Positions 45,601-51,824 of a DNA stretch of 64,000 nt are shown here, piece by piece (the first letter of the stretch is position 1; every line of letters begins with the position of its first letter). The position numbers and the translations under genes are program-made. The notes below the pieces were generated by a model, which was not told the origin of the DNA, made no database searches, and saw only the letters and a list, made by a program, of their open reading frames with translations. Location of the stretch: assembly GCA_903869265.1 (NCBI GenBank), contig CAIPYE010000001.1:186001-250000 (forward strand), given 5' to 3'. This stretch comes from an uncultured delta proteobacterium. Its GTDB lineage: Bacteria; Desulfobacterota; Desulfobulbia; Desulfobulbales; Desulfurivibrionaceae.

Positions 45601-46215
45601 GCCGTAGCCGACACCGACCTCACCAGCCTTGGCGATTGGGGCGATAACCAGCCGGTGCGGGTGGGCGGGCTGGTCCGCGAGTACAAAGACCATCGCAGCA
45701 AAAAAGGCGACCGCATGGCCTTCATCGTTCTGGAGGACCGGGCCGGAGCCGTCGAGGTGGTCGTCTTCCCGGAGGCCTTTGCCAAATGCGGCCATCTCCT
45801 GACCAGCGATGAGCCGATCATCGTCCTGGGCACGGTCAAACAGGAAGAACAGGGTGCCAAGATCATTGCCGAATCGGTAGACAGCTTGAGCGAGGCGCGG
45901 AGCAAATACACCAACGGCGCCCGCATCCTGCTCAAGTCTGACCAGGTGAGCAGGCAGAAGCTGGAAAGCCTGAAAAACAAGGTACGCGAGTACCACGGCA
46001 CCTGCCCGGTTTCCCTGACCATGCAATTTACCGGGCGGGGCGAGGTGGATATCGAACCGCCCTCGGATTTTACTGTAAGGCCCTGCAAGGAATTCGATGC
46101 GGAGGTGGAAGGGCTGCTGGGCTATAGCGCGGTGATGTACCTGAAAACCAAGGCGGAGATTCAGCCCCGGACTGGCGGCAAGGGTGGGCGTTGGCGGCAG
46201 AATGGGCAGGGATAA
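42670..46215 (+). CDS. dnaE: DNA polymerase III alpha subunit
   Basis: A 1181-residue replicative polymerase. Start at 42670 gives MPETPPANFVHLHVHTQYSL, the normal DnaE1 N-terminus; an ATG at 42607 lies inside the repeat element and would add 21 spurious residues. PHP domain residues 1-280; polymerase core with GPGRGSGAGSLAAY and the catalytic DFDVDF at 412-417; the fingers and beta-binding region QLESSGMRGLL, YRPGPLESGMVD and GYGFNKSHSAAYA; an OB fold about residues 990-1070 (VRVGGLVREYKDH...VEVVVFPEAF). Full length. Confidence 0.96.
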   Translation: MPETPPANFVHLHVHTQYSLLDGAIRVGDLLAKCKEYGMDSVAITDHGSMFGALEFYVQAKKAGIKPIIGCEFYVSPSHRFDKSAKSAGKAAFHLVLLAMNNTGYQNLLKLASLAQLEGFHYKPRIDLEVLGAHAEGLIALTACLHGGIPMRITAGDMEGAREEARQLLALFGDRLYLEMQENNIPEQAVVNQGLKELSKEMGIPLVATNDCHYLNREEAQAHEVLLCIQTGKTMHDASRFRFSTDELFFKSPDEMKKAFAHSPKAIAETVRLSERCNVELSFGESHFPIFPAPEGETLDSLFEKSALAGLEERFNDMREIDQLTPEIEKTYRERLTHEIDVIQTMGFPGYFLIVADFINWAKDHDIPVGPGRGSGAGSLAAYSLRITDIDPIPYGLIFERFLNIERKSMPDFDVDFCQERRGEVIEYVQQRYGGEAHVAQIVTYGSMKARAVIRDVGRALGMAYGDVDRIAKLIPEELKITIKKAIDAEPRLQELIKRDPQVEELLRVAQTLEGLNRHTSIHAAGVVISPRPMVEYLPVCKGPKGEVLTQYDMIHTEMTGLIKFDFLGLKTLTVIDRALKLIAADIGHKPDINRIPLDDTKTYDLLAKGDALGVFQLESSGMRGLLMKMKPEVFSDLIALVALYRPGPLESGMVDQFVDTKHGRMQAIYPLPQLEPILKETYGVIVYQEQVMKIANVLAGYSLGDADNLRRAMGKKKAEVMEAEKEKFLAGAKKNSILPDKAEYVFDLMAKFAGYGFNKSHSAAYALIAYQTAWLKAHYPAQFMAALLSCDVGNTDKVVRYITECRDHEIEVLPPDINESDKDFAVVNDRIRFGLAAVKNVGGAALDSIMEVRAANGPYGGLEDFCDRVDSRKVNRRVIESLIKAGAFDSLGAKRSQLFAVLDMALEQAQSAQRDRLSGQISLFSAMPQAQSSKANTIDLPDISEWTEKERLGFEKETVGFYLTGHPLDNFHQEIMAVADTDLTSLGDWGDNQPVRVGGLVREYKDHRSKKGDRMAFIVLEDRAGAVEVVVFPEAFAKCGHLLTSDEPIIVLGTVKQEEQGAKIIAESVDSLSEARSKYTNGARILLKSDQVSRQKLESLKNKVREYHGTCPVSLTMQFTGRGEVDIEPPSDFTVRPCKEFDAEVEGLLGYSAVMYLKTKAEIQPRTGGKGGRWRQNGQG

Positions 46216-46256
46216 AGGAGAACAACAACACCGCCCCAGATTGCAAATTCATAACT

Positions 46257-47642
46257 TCACCGCCTGGGTCGATCCCTGTCGTCACGGTCGCCCCTGTCGT
46301 CATTGTCCGAATGATCTTTGTCGAGAGGGCCCTCATCCCGGGGTTGCCGGTTCACGCGACCACGCTCACTTGATTCACGTTCCACCCTGCCGCTGTCGCC
46401 TCTTTTGATGCCCTGGTCAGGGCTTTGGTCCGGCATCCTCTCTTTTGGGACGGCATTGCCGCGCTCGATTCGTTCCCGTTCCTGACGATCTCGGTCTATT
46501 TTCGCCCGCTCTTTCAGATCACGTTCAGCCCGTTGGCGCTCCTGCTCATCGTTTTCAGCCTGTTCGCGTTCCTTCTTTTTGAGCTCGACACGTTCCCGTT
46601 CCTGACGGTCGCGGTCGATTCTTGCCCGCTGCTCTTTCAAATCACGTTCAACCCGGTCGCGTTCCTGTTCATCGTGGTCAGTCCGTTCACGCTCCTGCTC
46701 GACACGTTCCCGTTCCTGACGGTCGCGGTCGATTCTTATCGGGGTATCCCCGCGCATACCTGGGGTAATAGTGGTATGGTCGCCACCGCGCTGATCACGA
46801 TTCCAATCCGGACGCTCTGGAGAACCATGGGGGACATGCCGCCAGCGGCCAGGTTGATCGATCCACCGGTCTTGCCTGACAAATATTGGACGCCTATGGG
46901 CATCGATATAAATATAGTGGCGATGCCAATCAAAATAGCTCCACGTGCCGAACTCAAAACCTAAATACAAGCCGGGCCAGTATGACATGCGGCCCCTGAT
47001 GCTTACCCCTGGGGGCCCCCAATAATAAGGCGGATAGGCGGGATACCACCACGGACCATAGATAGCGAAGGGATCATAGTACGGCACATTGATGACATTG
47101 GGGTCAACCGGCTGGATGATGATCGTCTCCCTTTCGGCAATGACTTTATGCTGGGGGGTAGTGACGAGATTGCCTTCGGCGTAGGCCTTGACCCGGAGTT
47201 CCTGGATCATGTCCATAACTTCGGCCTCTTGAGCGAGAAATGCGTTGCCAAGTTTGGTGGTTTCAGCGATCCGCTCACTCATCAAGGCCAAGATTGCCGG
47301 GAAGTGACAGATCGCCGTGACGCTGGGGCTCCAGTCTTTGTCCAAAAGCGCCGCATCAAGGGCCTTGCCCATCAGCTCCGGATTTTTTTTGATCCAGCGG
47401 TCGGCCTCGACAATTTCTATGGGATAGGTCGCTGCCATGAGTATCTGGGACAGAACCGTATCGGGATAGAGGGCGATGGGCGCCAACATTTGGGCGAGCT
47501 CCTCCCGACTGTATTTTTCAGCCCCCTCCACATAACCGCGGTCCTGGGCTTGAGCAAGCTGTGGCGGCACGACAAGGCAGGAAAGCGAAAGTGGGACAAG
47601 AAACAGTCCGAGGACGAGATGGAATATGGTCGCTGTCTTCAT
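46257..47642 (-). CDS. Exported DUF3300 protein with charged C-terminal repeats
   Basis: A 461-residue secreted protein with a signal peptide (residues about 1-32). Residues 40-240 match DUF3300: LAQMLAPIALYPDTVLSQILMAATYPIEIVEADRW, then VINVPYYDPFAIYGPWWYP and a Tyr/Trp/Pro-rich stretch. From residue 290 the protein is almost wholly Arg/Glu/Asp/Gln, with three copies of a 38-40 residue repeat starting IDRDRQERER. Function is unknown; the tail may form a charged helix. Convergent with dnaE, 41 bp apart. Confidence 0.82.
   Translation of the reverse strand: MKTATIFHLVLGLFLVPLSLSCLVVPPQLAQAQDRGYVEGAEKYSREELAQMLAPIALYPDTVLSQILMAATYPIEIVEADRWIKKNPELMGKALDAALLDKDWSPSVTAICHFPAILALMSERIAETTKLGNAFLAQEAEVMDMIQELRVKAYAEGNLVTTPQHKVIAERETIIIQPVDPNVINVPYYDPFAIYGPWWYPAYPPYYWGPPGVSIRGRMSYWPGLYLGFEFGTWSYFDWHRHYIYIDAHRRPIFVRQDRWIDQPGRWRHVPHGSPERPDWNRDQRGGDHTTITPGMRGDTPIRIDRDRQERERVEQERERTDHDEQERDRVERDLKEQRARIDRDRQERERVELKKKEREQAENDEQERQRAERDLKERAKIDRDRQERERIERGNAVPKERMPDQSPDQGIKRGDSGRVERESSERGRVNRQPRDEGPLDKDHSDNDDRGDRDDRDRPRR
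46458..46736 (-). repeat. Tandem repeats coding the charged tail of the DUF3300 protein
   Basis: Three units beginning IDRDRQERER at residues 303, 341 and 381 (periods 38 and 40, the last unit cut short). The DNA shows matching direct repeats containing CGTTCCCGTTCCTGACG on the plus strand. Confidence 0.8.
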
Positions 47643-47695
47643 GCTGCATCCGCATAGTGAGGCCGGAGTGGCCTATTTTAGTGCGATGTGGAAAC

Positions 47696-48188
47696 CCTTG
47701 CCCTAAGGGCAAGGTACAGGTTCAGAGGCTTATGCCCTCTGAACGACTCAGTGGTACTCCTAGATGAGGTTGTCCCCGCAACTTCAAAACTAGGAGTAGC
47801 CAATGAGTCGATTTCGAAAACTATCACAAACAATCTGGCCTTGCCAATATCATCTTGTATGGGTACCAAAATACAGCTTTCGGATACTGACTGGCGAGAT
47901 TGGCGAAGAAGTATCAAGATGCATCAGGGTGTTTTCAAAACGAGCGGAAGTTGAAGTAGTTGAGCTGAGCATCCAGGCGGATCATGTGCATTTGTTGGCG
48001 ATGGTTCCGCCGAAGCTGTCAATCTCCGATTATGTAGGGATTATAAAGGGCCGAACGGCAATCAACATTTTGAACAAGTTCCGCAAGTTGAAGAAAAACG
48101 GCAGGAACAATTAAAGTTGTTCTGATATTCAAGCCGGGGACAACATACCCCTTATAGGGGTGACCAAAGCCGGGCGCTCAGCGCCCGG
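47696..48188 (+). mobile_element. IS200/IS605-type element, internally deleted
   Basis: Left hairpins CCTTGCCC-TAA-GGGCAAGG (47696-47714) and TTCAGAGG/CCTCTGAA (47721-47743) precede a tnpA remnant; right hairpins ACCCCT-TAT-AGGGGT (48147-48161) and CCGGGCGC-TCA-GCGCCCGG (48170-48188) follow it. Subterminal hairpins without inverted-repeat ends fit this family. Exact cleavage ends are not determined. Confidence 0.7.
47803..48125 (+). pseudogene. Truncated IS200-type Y1 transposase (tnpA)
   Basis: The open frame 47803-48114 gives 103 residues: SQTIWPCQYHLVWVPKYSF, the HUH motif in QADHVHLLAMVPPK, and GIIKGRTAINILNKFRKLK. Normal proteins run to about 140-150 residues with a catalytic Tyr near 125. 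Here the frame switches after FRKLK and the usual C-terminal tail (EEKRQEQLKLF, stop 48123-48125) is found in another frame right away, so an internal deletion removed the tyrosine segment. It should be inactive, though it could be mobilised by another transposase. Confidence 0.8.
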
Positions 48189-48208
48189 ATATTTACAGGG
48201 GTTTACTG

Positions 48209-48242
48209 GGCCGCAACAGGGAAACCGTCCTGGGTTGCGGCC
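48209..48242. repeat. GC-rich hairpin beside the IS200-type element
   Basis: GGCCGCAAC (48209-48217) and GTTGCGGCC (48234-48242), perfect 9-bp stem, 16-nt loop. It may belong to the element's right end or be an older palindrome. The stretch 48246-48425 that follows has no recognisable gene. Confidence 0.5.
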
Positions 48243-48425
48243 GGAACATGTTTCGCCCTTCGTGGGTGGAACTGTATAAATATACCATCTTCCCGAGGTT
48301 ATCAGTCAAAATATTGCGACCACATTGTGCATGCGATGCGGGAGATCGACCGGCGTAATTGGAGCAGGTTCGGCACCAAGATCTGGACGCAGGAAAATCA
48401 GGGGGTGATGGGGGAATGGGGCGGG

Positions 48426-49127
48426 TTATTGCCGGATGACAACTTCAGTGCCAACGGTGACACCCTTGAATAACTCCTCGATGTCTTTGTTGCGCAGAGC
48501 CACGCAGCCATAGGTCCAGTCCCAGGTTTCGCCACCGCCATGGATAAAAATCTCGCCGCCCAAGGGAGTGTCCCACGGGGGGATTGATTTCTTGGTGACT
48601 CTCTGGATAATCCGGTCGTGGTCTCCCTTGGTGATGAGCTTCTGCTCAAGGCCCCGTTTGGCGTCCTCAATGCTCGGATAGCTCAAGCCCAAAGACAGGT
48701 GGTACTTGCTGCGCGGATTTTTCATGCAGACATAATAATGTCCTGCAGGGGTGCGCATGTCGCCCTGGCGAATTTTATCACCGACCGGATTCTGGCCAAG
48801 CTTGACCGGATAGATGCGGAGCAACTTTTCCTCGGAATAGAGGAAAAGTTTTTTTTGGGCCTTCTCGATAATTATCTTTGCGGCCTTGAGGGGAGAAGTA
48901 ACCGGGAGGCCTGGGTCAACAACATCTTCATCATTATTCATTTCTTCCGACTGTTCAGCGTTCTGCGGAGCGCAGGGAATCTTAGTCGGCGGGAGTTGTG
49001 CGCTTGGCGAAAGAGTTTTTGTGGCGCAGCCGCTTTGCAGGAAGGAAAAGGAAAGGATGAGAAGCAAAAAGAGGGAAACAGGCGAGGCAGATGAGCCCAT
49101 AACCGAAAATCGCGATCTCCAGGTCAT
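48426..49127 (-). CDS. L,D-transpeptidase (YkuD family) lipoprotein
   Basis: About 233 residues. Start at 49127 (MTWRSRFSVMGSS) has GGAG 8 bp upstream; other ATGs at 49148 and 49100 are possible. A signal peptide ends in the lipobox LQSGC, so it should be a lipoprotein. The YkuD domain (about residues 85-233) has KKLFLYSEEKLLRIYPV, GDMRTPAGHYYVC, FIHGGGETWDWTYGCVALRN with the catalytic His and Cys. These enzymes make 3-3 peptidoglycan cross-links or attach proteins to the wall. Confidence 0.85.
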   Translation of the reverse strand: MTWRSRFSVMGSSASPVSLFLLLILSFSFLQSGCATKTLSPSAQLPPTKIPCAPQNAEQSEEMNNDEDVVDPGLPVTSPLKAAKIIIEKAQKKLFLYSEEKLLRIYPVKLGQNPVGDKIRQGDMRTPAGHYYVCMKNPRSKYHLSLGLSYPSIEDAKRGLEQKLITKGDHDRIIQRVTKKSIPPWDTPLGGEIFIHGGGETWDWTYGCVALRNKDIEELFKGVTVGTEVVIRQ

Positions 49128-49620
49128 AACGCGAACTCCATCACACATGTTAACTCAATGGCATAGGGCATCAGGGTGCTGACGGCCCTCTTGGGGGTCA
49201 TTGCTTTCTCCCCATTTTCGGTTGCCTTGCTTTCCATAAGTAATGCAATAAGCGGGCCACAACTTATTGCATTGAAATTTCCATCGTCCTTTCAGCAGGT
49301 TGCCAGACTACAAGAAGAAATAATTCGCAAATCATCGCGGAAAGCAGAACGGAAATATTGGGAATTTCACCATCTTGACGGAATGGGATTGGGAAAAATG
49401 GGAGATGGTACGACCGGAACCAAAAACGAAGAACTGCCAGCTAGAAATATCTTTTTTACAGAATGCGATCAAAACAGGACTCTGCACCCACTTTTTTCGC
49501 AGCCAACGGCACAGAGAGGATTTCGGACAGAGGTTAAAGCCTAAGCATGGAAGACCAGGTCCAGAGCGGATTGTAATCCTGATACAGTCTATAAAAAAGG
49601 CAAACTAAACGAGCCTGCGA
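49128..49620. other. Intergenic stretch without a recognisable gene
   Basis: About 490 bp between the transpeptidase gene and the chimeric frame. Short open frames here (for example 49375-49608 on the plus strand) have no motif and poor composition. The only clear structure is a perfect 11-bp dyad at 49242-49273, listed separately. Confidence 0.5.
49242..49273. repeat. Perfect 11-bp dyad
   Basis: AATGCAATAAG (49242-49252) and CTTATTGCATT (49263-49273) with a 10-bp spacer, about 115 bp upstream of the transpeptidase start. Half-site spacing near two helical turns would suit a dimeric regulator; no downstream T-run is present. Confidence 0.55.
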
Positions 49621-49989
49621 TCACTTCGCAAAAGCATCTTCCCCCTCACAACCCCCCACCGTCTCCCTGTCCGGCTCGGGCGGCGCGTCCGTCACCACAC
49701 TGAAATCATGCGTAACAACCGTACGGCCATTTTCTGTTTCCACATGCACTCTCCATTCCTCTGGGGTCAGATCCTGCTTGTAGGTGTAGCCGCGAAAACC
49801 GCCATTGCGCCCCAGACGTTCGTCCAATGCCTTTTTGATCTCACCAACCACCAGAATGCCGCCTGATGCTGCCTTGTCCAGAAAAGGCGCCAAAAAGGCC
49901 TTCTCTTCCTCCATTGTCATATTCTCTCGACGTCGCCCGCCCCGTTGTCGTTTCTCCTCCTTGCTGCCGCCAGAGCGGATGAATTGCAT
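49621..49989 (-). pseudogene. Chimeric frame: IS630-type transposase piece fused to DUF2914 tail
   Basis: A 122-residue open frame made of two unrelated parts. Residues 1-61 (SGGSKEEKRQRGGRRRENM, then EEEKAFLAPFLDKAASGGILV and IKKALDERLGR) match the linker and second HTH of IS630-type transposases. Residues 62-122 (GGFRGYTYKQDLTPEEWRV...FSVVTDAPPEPD) are nearly identical to the C-terminus of the DUF2914 gene at 54791-55867. The junction lies near 49808. It looks like the result of a transposition or recombination event rather than a designed protein; whether it is translated is unknown. Confidence 0.75.
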
Positions 49990-50171
49990 GCGTAACTACA
50001 AGCCCAACTCAGCAATGTGCCGATGATGCCAGCCACCTCTTCCCTGGAAAAGCCAAATTCCAGCGGCAAGATCACCGCCTGCGCCTACCGCACATCTTCC
50101 GCAGTCCGCGCTTTCCGGAGAATTTCATTCGCGCTATCCAATACTTCCCTGCCGCTTGCCGGTCGCCCCAT
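49808..50171 (-). mobile_element. 5' remnant of an IS630-type transposase gene
   Basis: From the ATG at 50171 the frame reads MGRPASGREVLDSANEILRK then RTAEDVR and a TAG stop (50085-50087), continues as AQAVILPLEFGFSREEVAGIIG, and shifts frame before MQFIRSGGSKEEKRQRGG. All three parts align in order with the N-terminal half of IS630-family transposases as I know them. The DDE catalytic half is missing, replaced by DUF2914 sequence. Clearly dead. Confidence 0.75.
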
Positions 50172-50232
50172 ATGCCCACCCCCTTAGTGGCGGACATATA
50201 TATCATGTTTGATTTAGAAATGGAGTCACCCA

Positions 50233-50441
50233 CCACCGGCAAAGCCGGTGGCTTGGCGGTTGCTGGCCCCTCAAAGGGGCCTGATCGCAACCGGTTGAAA
50301 AACAAAAGCTCCTGGCTCATAACAACAGAGGGGGCACAAACCTTTTTCTGGTCTGAACCGCACGTTTCTTCCCCGGCACACAGCTTTAGGGGAGCATTCC
50401 GGAACTGTCAAACTTTGTGAGTCCCCCGGCAGAGCCGGGGG
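50233..50441. mobile_element. Palindrome-bounded noncoding element (IS200/IS605 end-like)
   Basis: Left hairpins CCACCGGC-AAA-GCCGGTGG (50233-50251) and GGCCCC/GGGGCC (50265-50281); right hairpin CCCCCGGC-AGA-GCCGGGGG (50423-50441) followed by TTTACC. No coding frame between them. The layout mimics a small non-autonomous element mobilised by an IS200/IS605 transposase. The ends and any target site are not proved. Confidence 0.5.
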
Positions 50442-50594
50442 TTTACCTGTTTGTTATTAGACCCGGTATCCTGGCGGCTATTGACGGCACCTCTATTTCT
50501 GTTTATCCTTATTTTATAGGCTCGAAAGAGTATTGTACCCCCTGAGTCTGCTCCGCAAAAAGGGAAGACAACCTCCCGGAGATGGAGAAAAGAC

Positions 50595-51695
50595 ATGCCG
50601 GTTGATAGCATTAACAATACAAATCCCGTCTTGCCAACGGCCCTACAGAGTCACGTTCAAACCTCTGTCCCCCTTGCCGGCTCCCCGCTTGACACCGTTA
50701 AGAATCCTGTTGCCGTAGCGACGGCCGCAACGCAAAATTTGACCCCTGCCCAACAAGCGGCCTTGCTGGGCAGCAACGCAGTGCAAGCCTTGAACCTCCA
50801 GCCAACAGCCCCAGCCGAACCTCTGTTAGCCAACAACACAACTCCTGATGCAACAACGATCCTTGAATCCCAGGGCCTGAGTCCCGCTCAAGAAGCGGCC
50901 TTGGCGGTTAACGAAACGGTTCAGACCGCTCTGGAGACCCAAAATCTAACCCCTGCCCAACAAGCTGCTTTGGCGGCTAATCAAGCGACCCAAACCCTGG
51001 TCTCTCCCCAGGCAGCGCCGGAAACCACGATTCCCGCCGCGACCGGGGTTGTCGGGCAAACTCCGGCCCCTGGCCCGGTGGAAACGACACTGCCCGGAAC
51101 CCCGGCGGGGACTATAACCACAGGCGCGACGCCTGCCGCCACAGCGGCAGCAGCAACCGTGGTCACCTCCCCCAGCACGGACATCACTGTTGCAAGCCAG
51201 ATGCAAAATCCCGCCCAGACGACAACAACCCCACCTATTCCCTATCAAAATGCGTTCGCGGTGTATGAGGTCAGAAACCCAACGCCTTCCCCCTCGGATC
51301 CGAGGCCGATTCGGAAAGAAGTCCCTCCGCCGCTGCCCATCGGCAGGGTGCGGCCCGTTGATCCTCTGGTTCTCAGGCAGGAATGGGCCAAGAGAAAAAA
51401 AAACAAGCGGACCGAATCCTCTCCCCGGGAATACATCCAATCCCGTCCGCCTCTGGCGGAAAAATCCATTCGGGAGCTGGTGACACAAACCAATGAAGAC
51501 CTGGCCGCCAGCGGAGTGCCCCTGCACTTGGCCCTGGTCAAGAACGAGGAAGGCTTCACTTTAGACGTCTACGACTGTTCGGATAATACCGTGTGCGAGT
51601 TGTCGCAAGAGGTGCCACTTGACCTCGACAACCTCCTGACCATTCTGGATAACCTGGAACATGAAGACGGGATTATTGTCAATATCAAGACCTGA
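50595..51695 (+). CDS. Ala/Thr/Pro-rich protein with FlaG-like C-terminal domain
   Basis: A 366-residue protein with no signal peptide; GGAG lies 7 bp upstream of the ATG. Residues 1-210 are low-complexity (Ala, Thr, Pro, Gln) with three related repeats of the type NLTPAQQAALxxNxxxQ at about 48, 93 and 115. Residues 225-290 are Pro/Arg-rich. The last 75 residues (IRELVTQTNEDLAASGVPLHLALVKNEEG..VDLDNLLTIL pattern) have the alternating strand-helix layout of FlaG-family proteins. Function not recognised; a flagellar or surface role is a guess. Followed by glycogen phosphorylase. Confidence 0.7.
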   Translation: MPVDSINNTNPVLPTALQSHVQTSVPLAGSPLDTVKNPVAVATAATQNLTPAQQAALLGSNAVQALNLQPTAPAEPLLANNTTPDATTILESQGLSPAQEAALAVNETVQTALETQNLTPAQQAALAANQATQTLVSPQAAPETTIPAATGVVGQTPAPGPVETTLPGTPAGTITTGATPAATAAAATVVTSPSTDITVASQMQNPAQTTTTPPIPYQNAFAVYEVRNPTPSPSDPRPIRKEVPPPLPIGRVRPVDPLVLRQEWAKRKKNKRTESSPREYIQSRPPLAEKSIRELVTQTNEDLAASGVPLHLALVKNEEGFTLDVYDCSDNTVCELSQEVPLDLDNLLTILDNLEHEDGIIVNIKT

Positions 51696-51824
51696 CGGGT
51701 ATTCCTCTCCCTAAGCTTTTTTTATGCTAAAATCAACCTGTGTCCTTCCCGCGACTGCAATAACCTCAGATTTTTCCGCAAACCCATTTCAGTCGACAGT
51801 AAAAAAACCTTGTGGGCAAAACAG

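Noticed and set aside
46458-46736. CRISPR-like or minisatellite array
   Set aside because: The periodicity lies in one reading frame and codes the charged tail of the DUF3300 protein; there are no unique spacers between constant repeats.
48246-48425. Short open frame ending KIWTQENQGVMGEWGG
   Set aside because: No start, no family resemblance; it may be a fragment left by the neighbouring element but cannot be supported.
49375-49608. 77-residue open frame in the gap upstream of the chimera
   Set aside because: No ribosome site, no motif and unusual composition; treated as chance.
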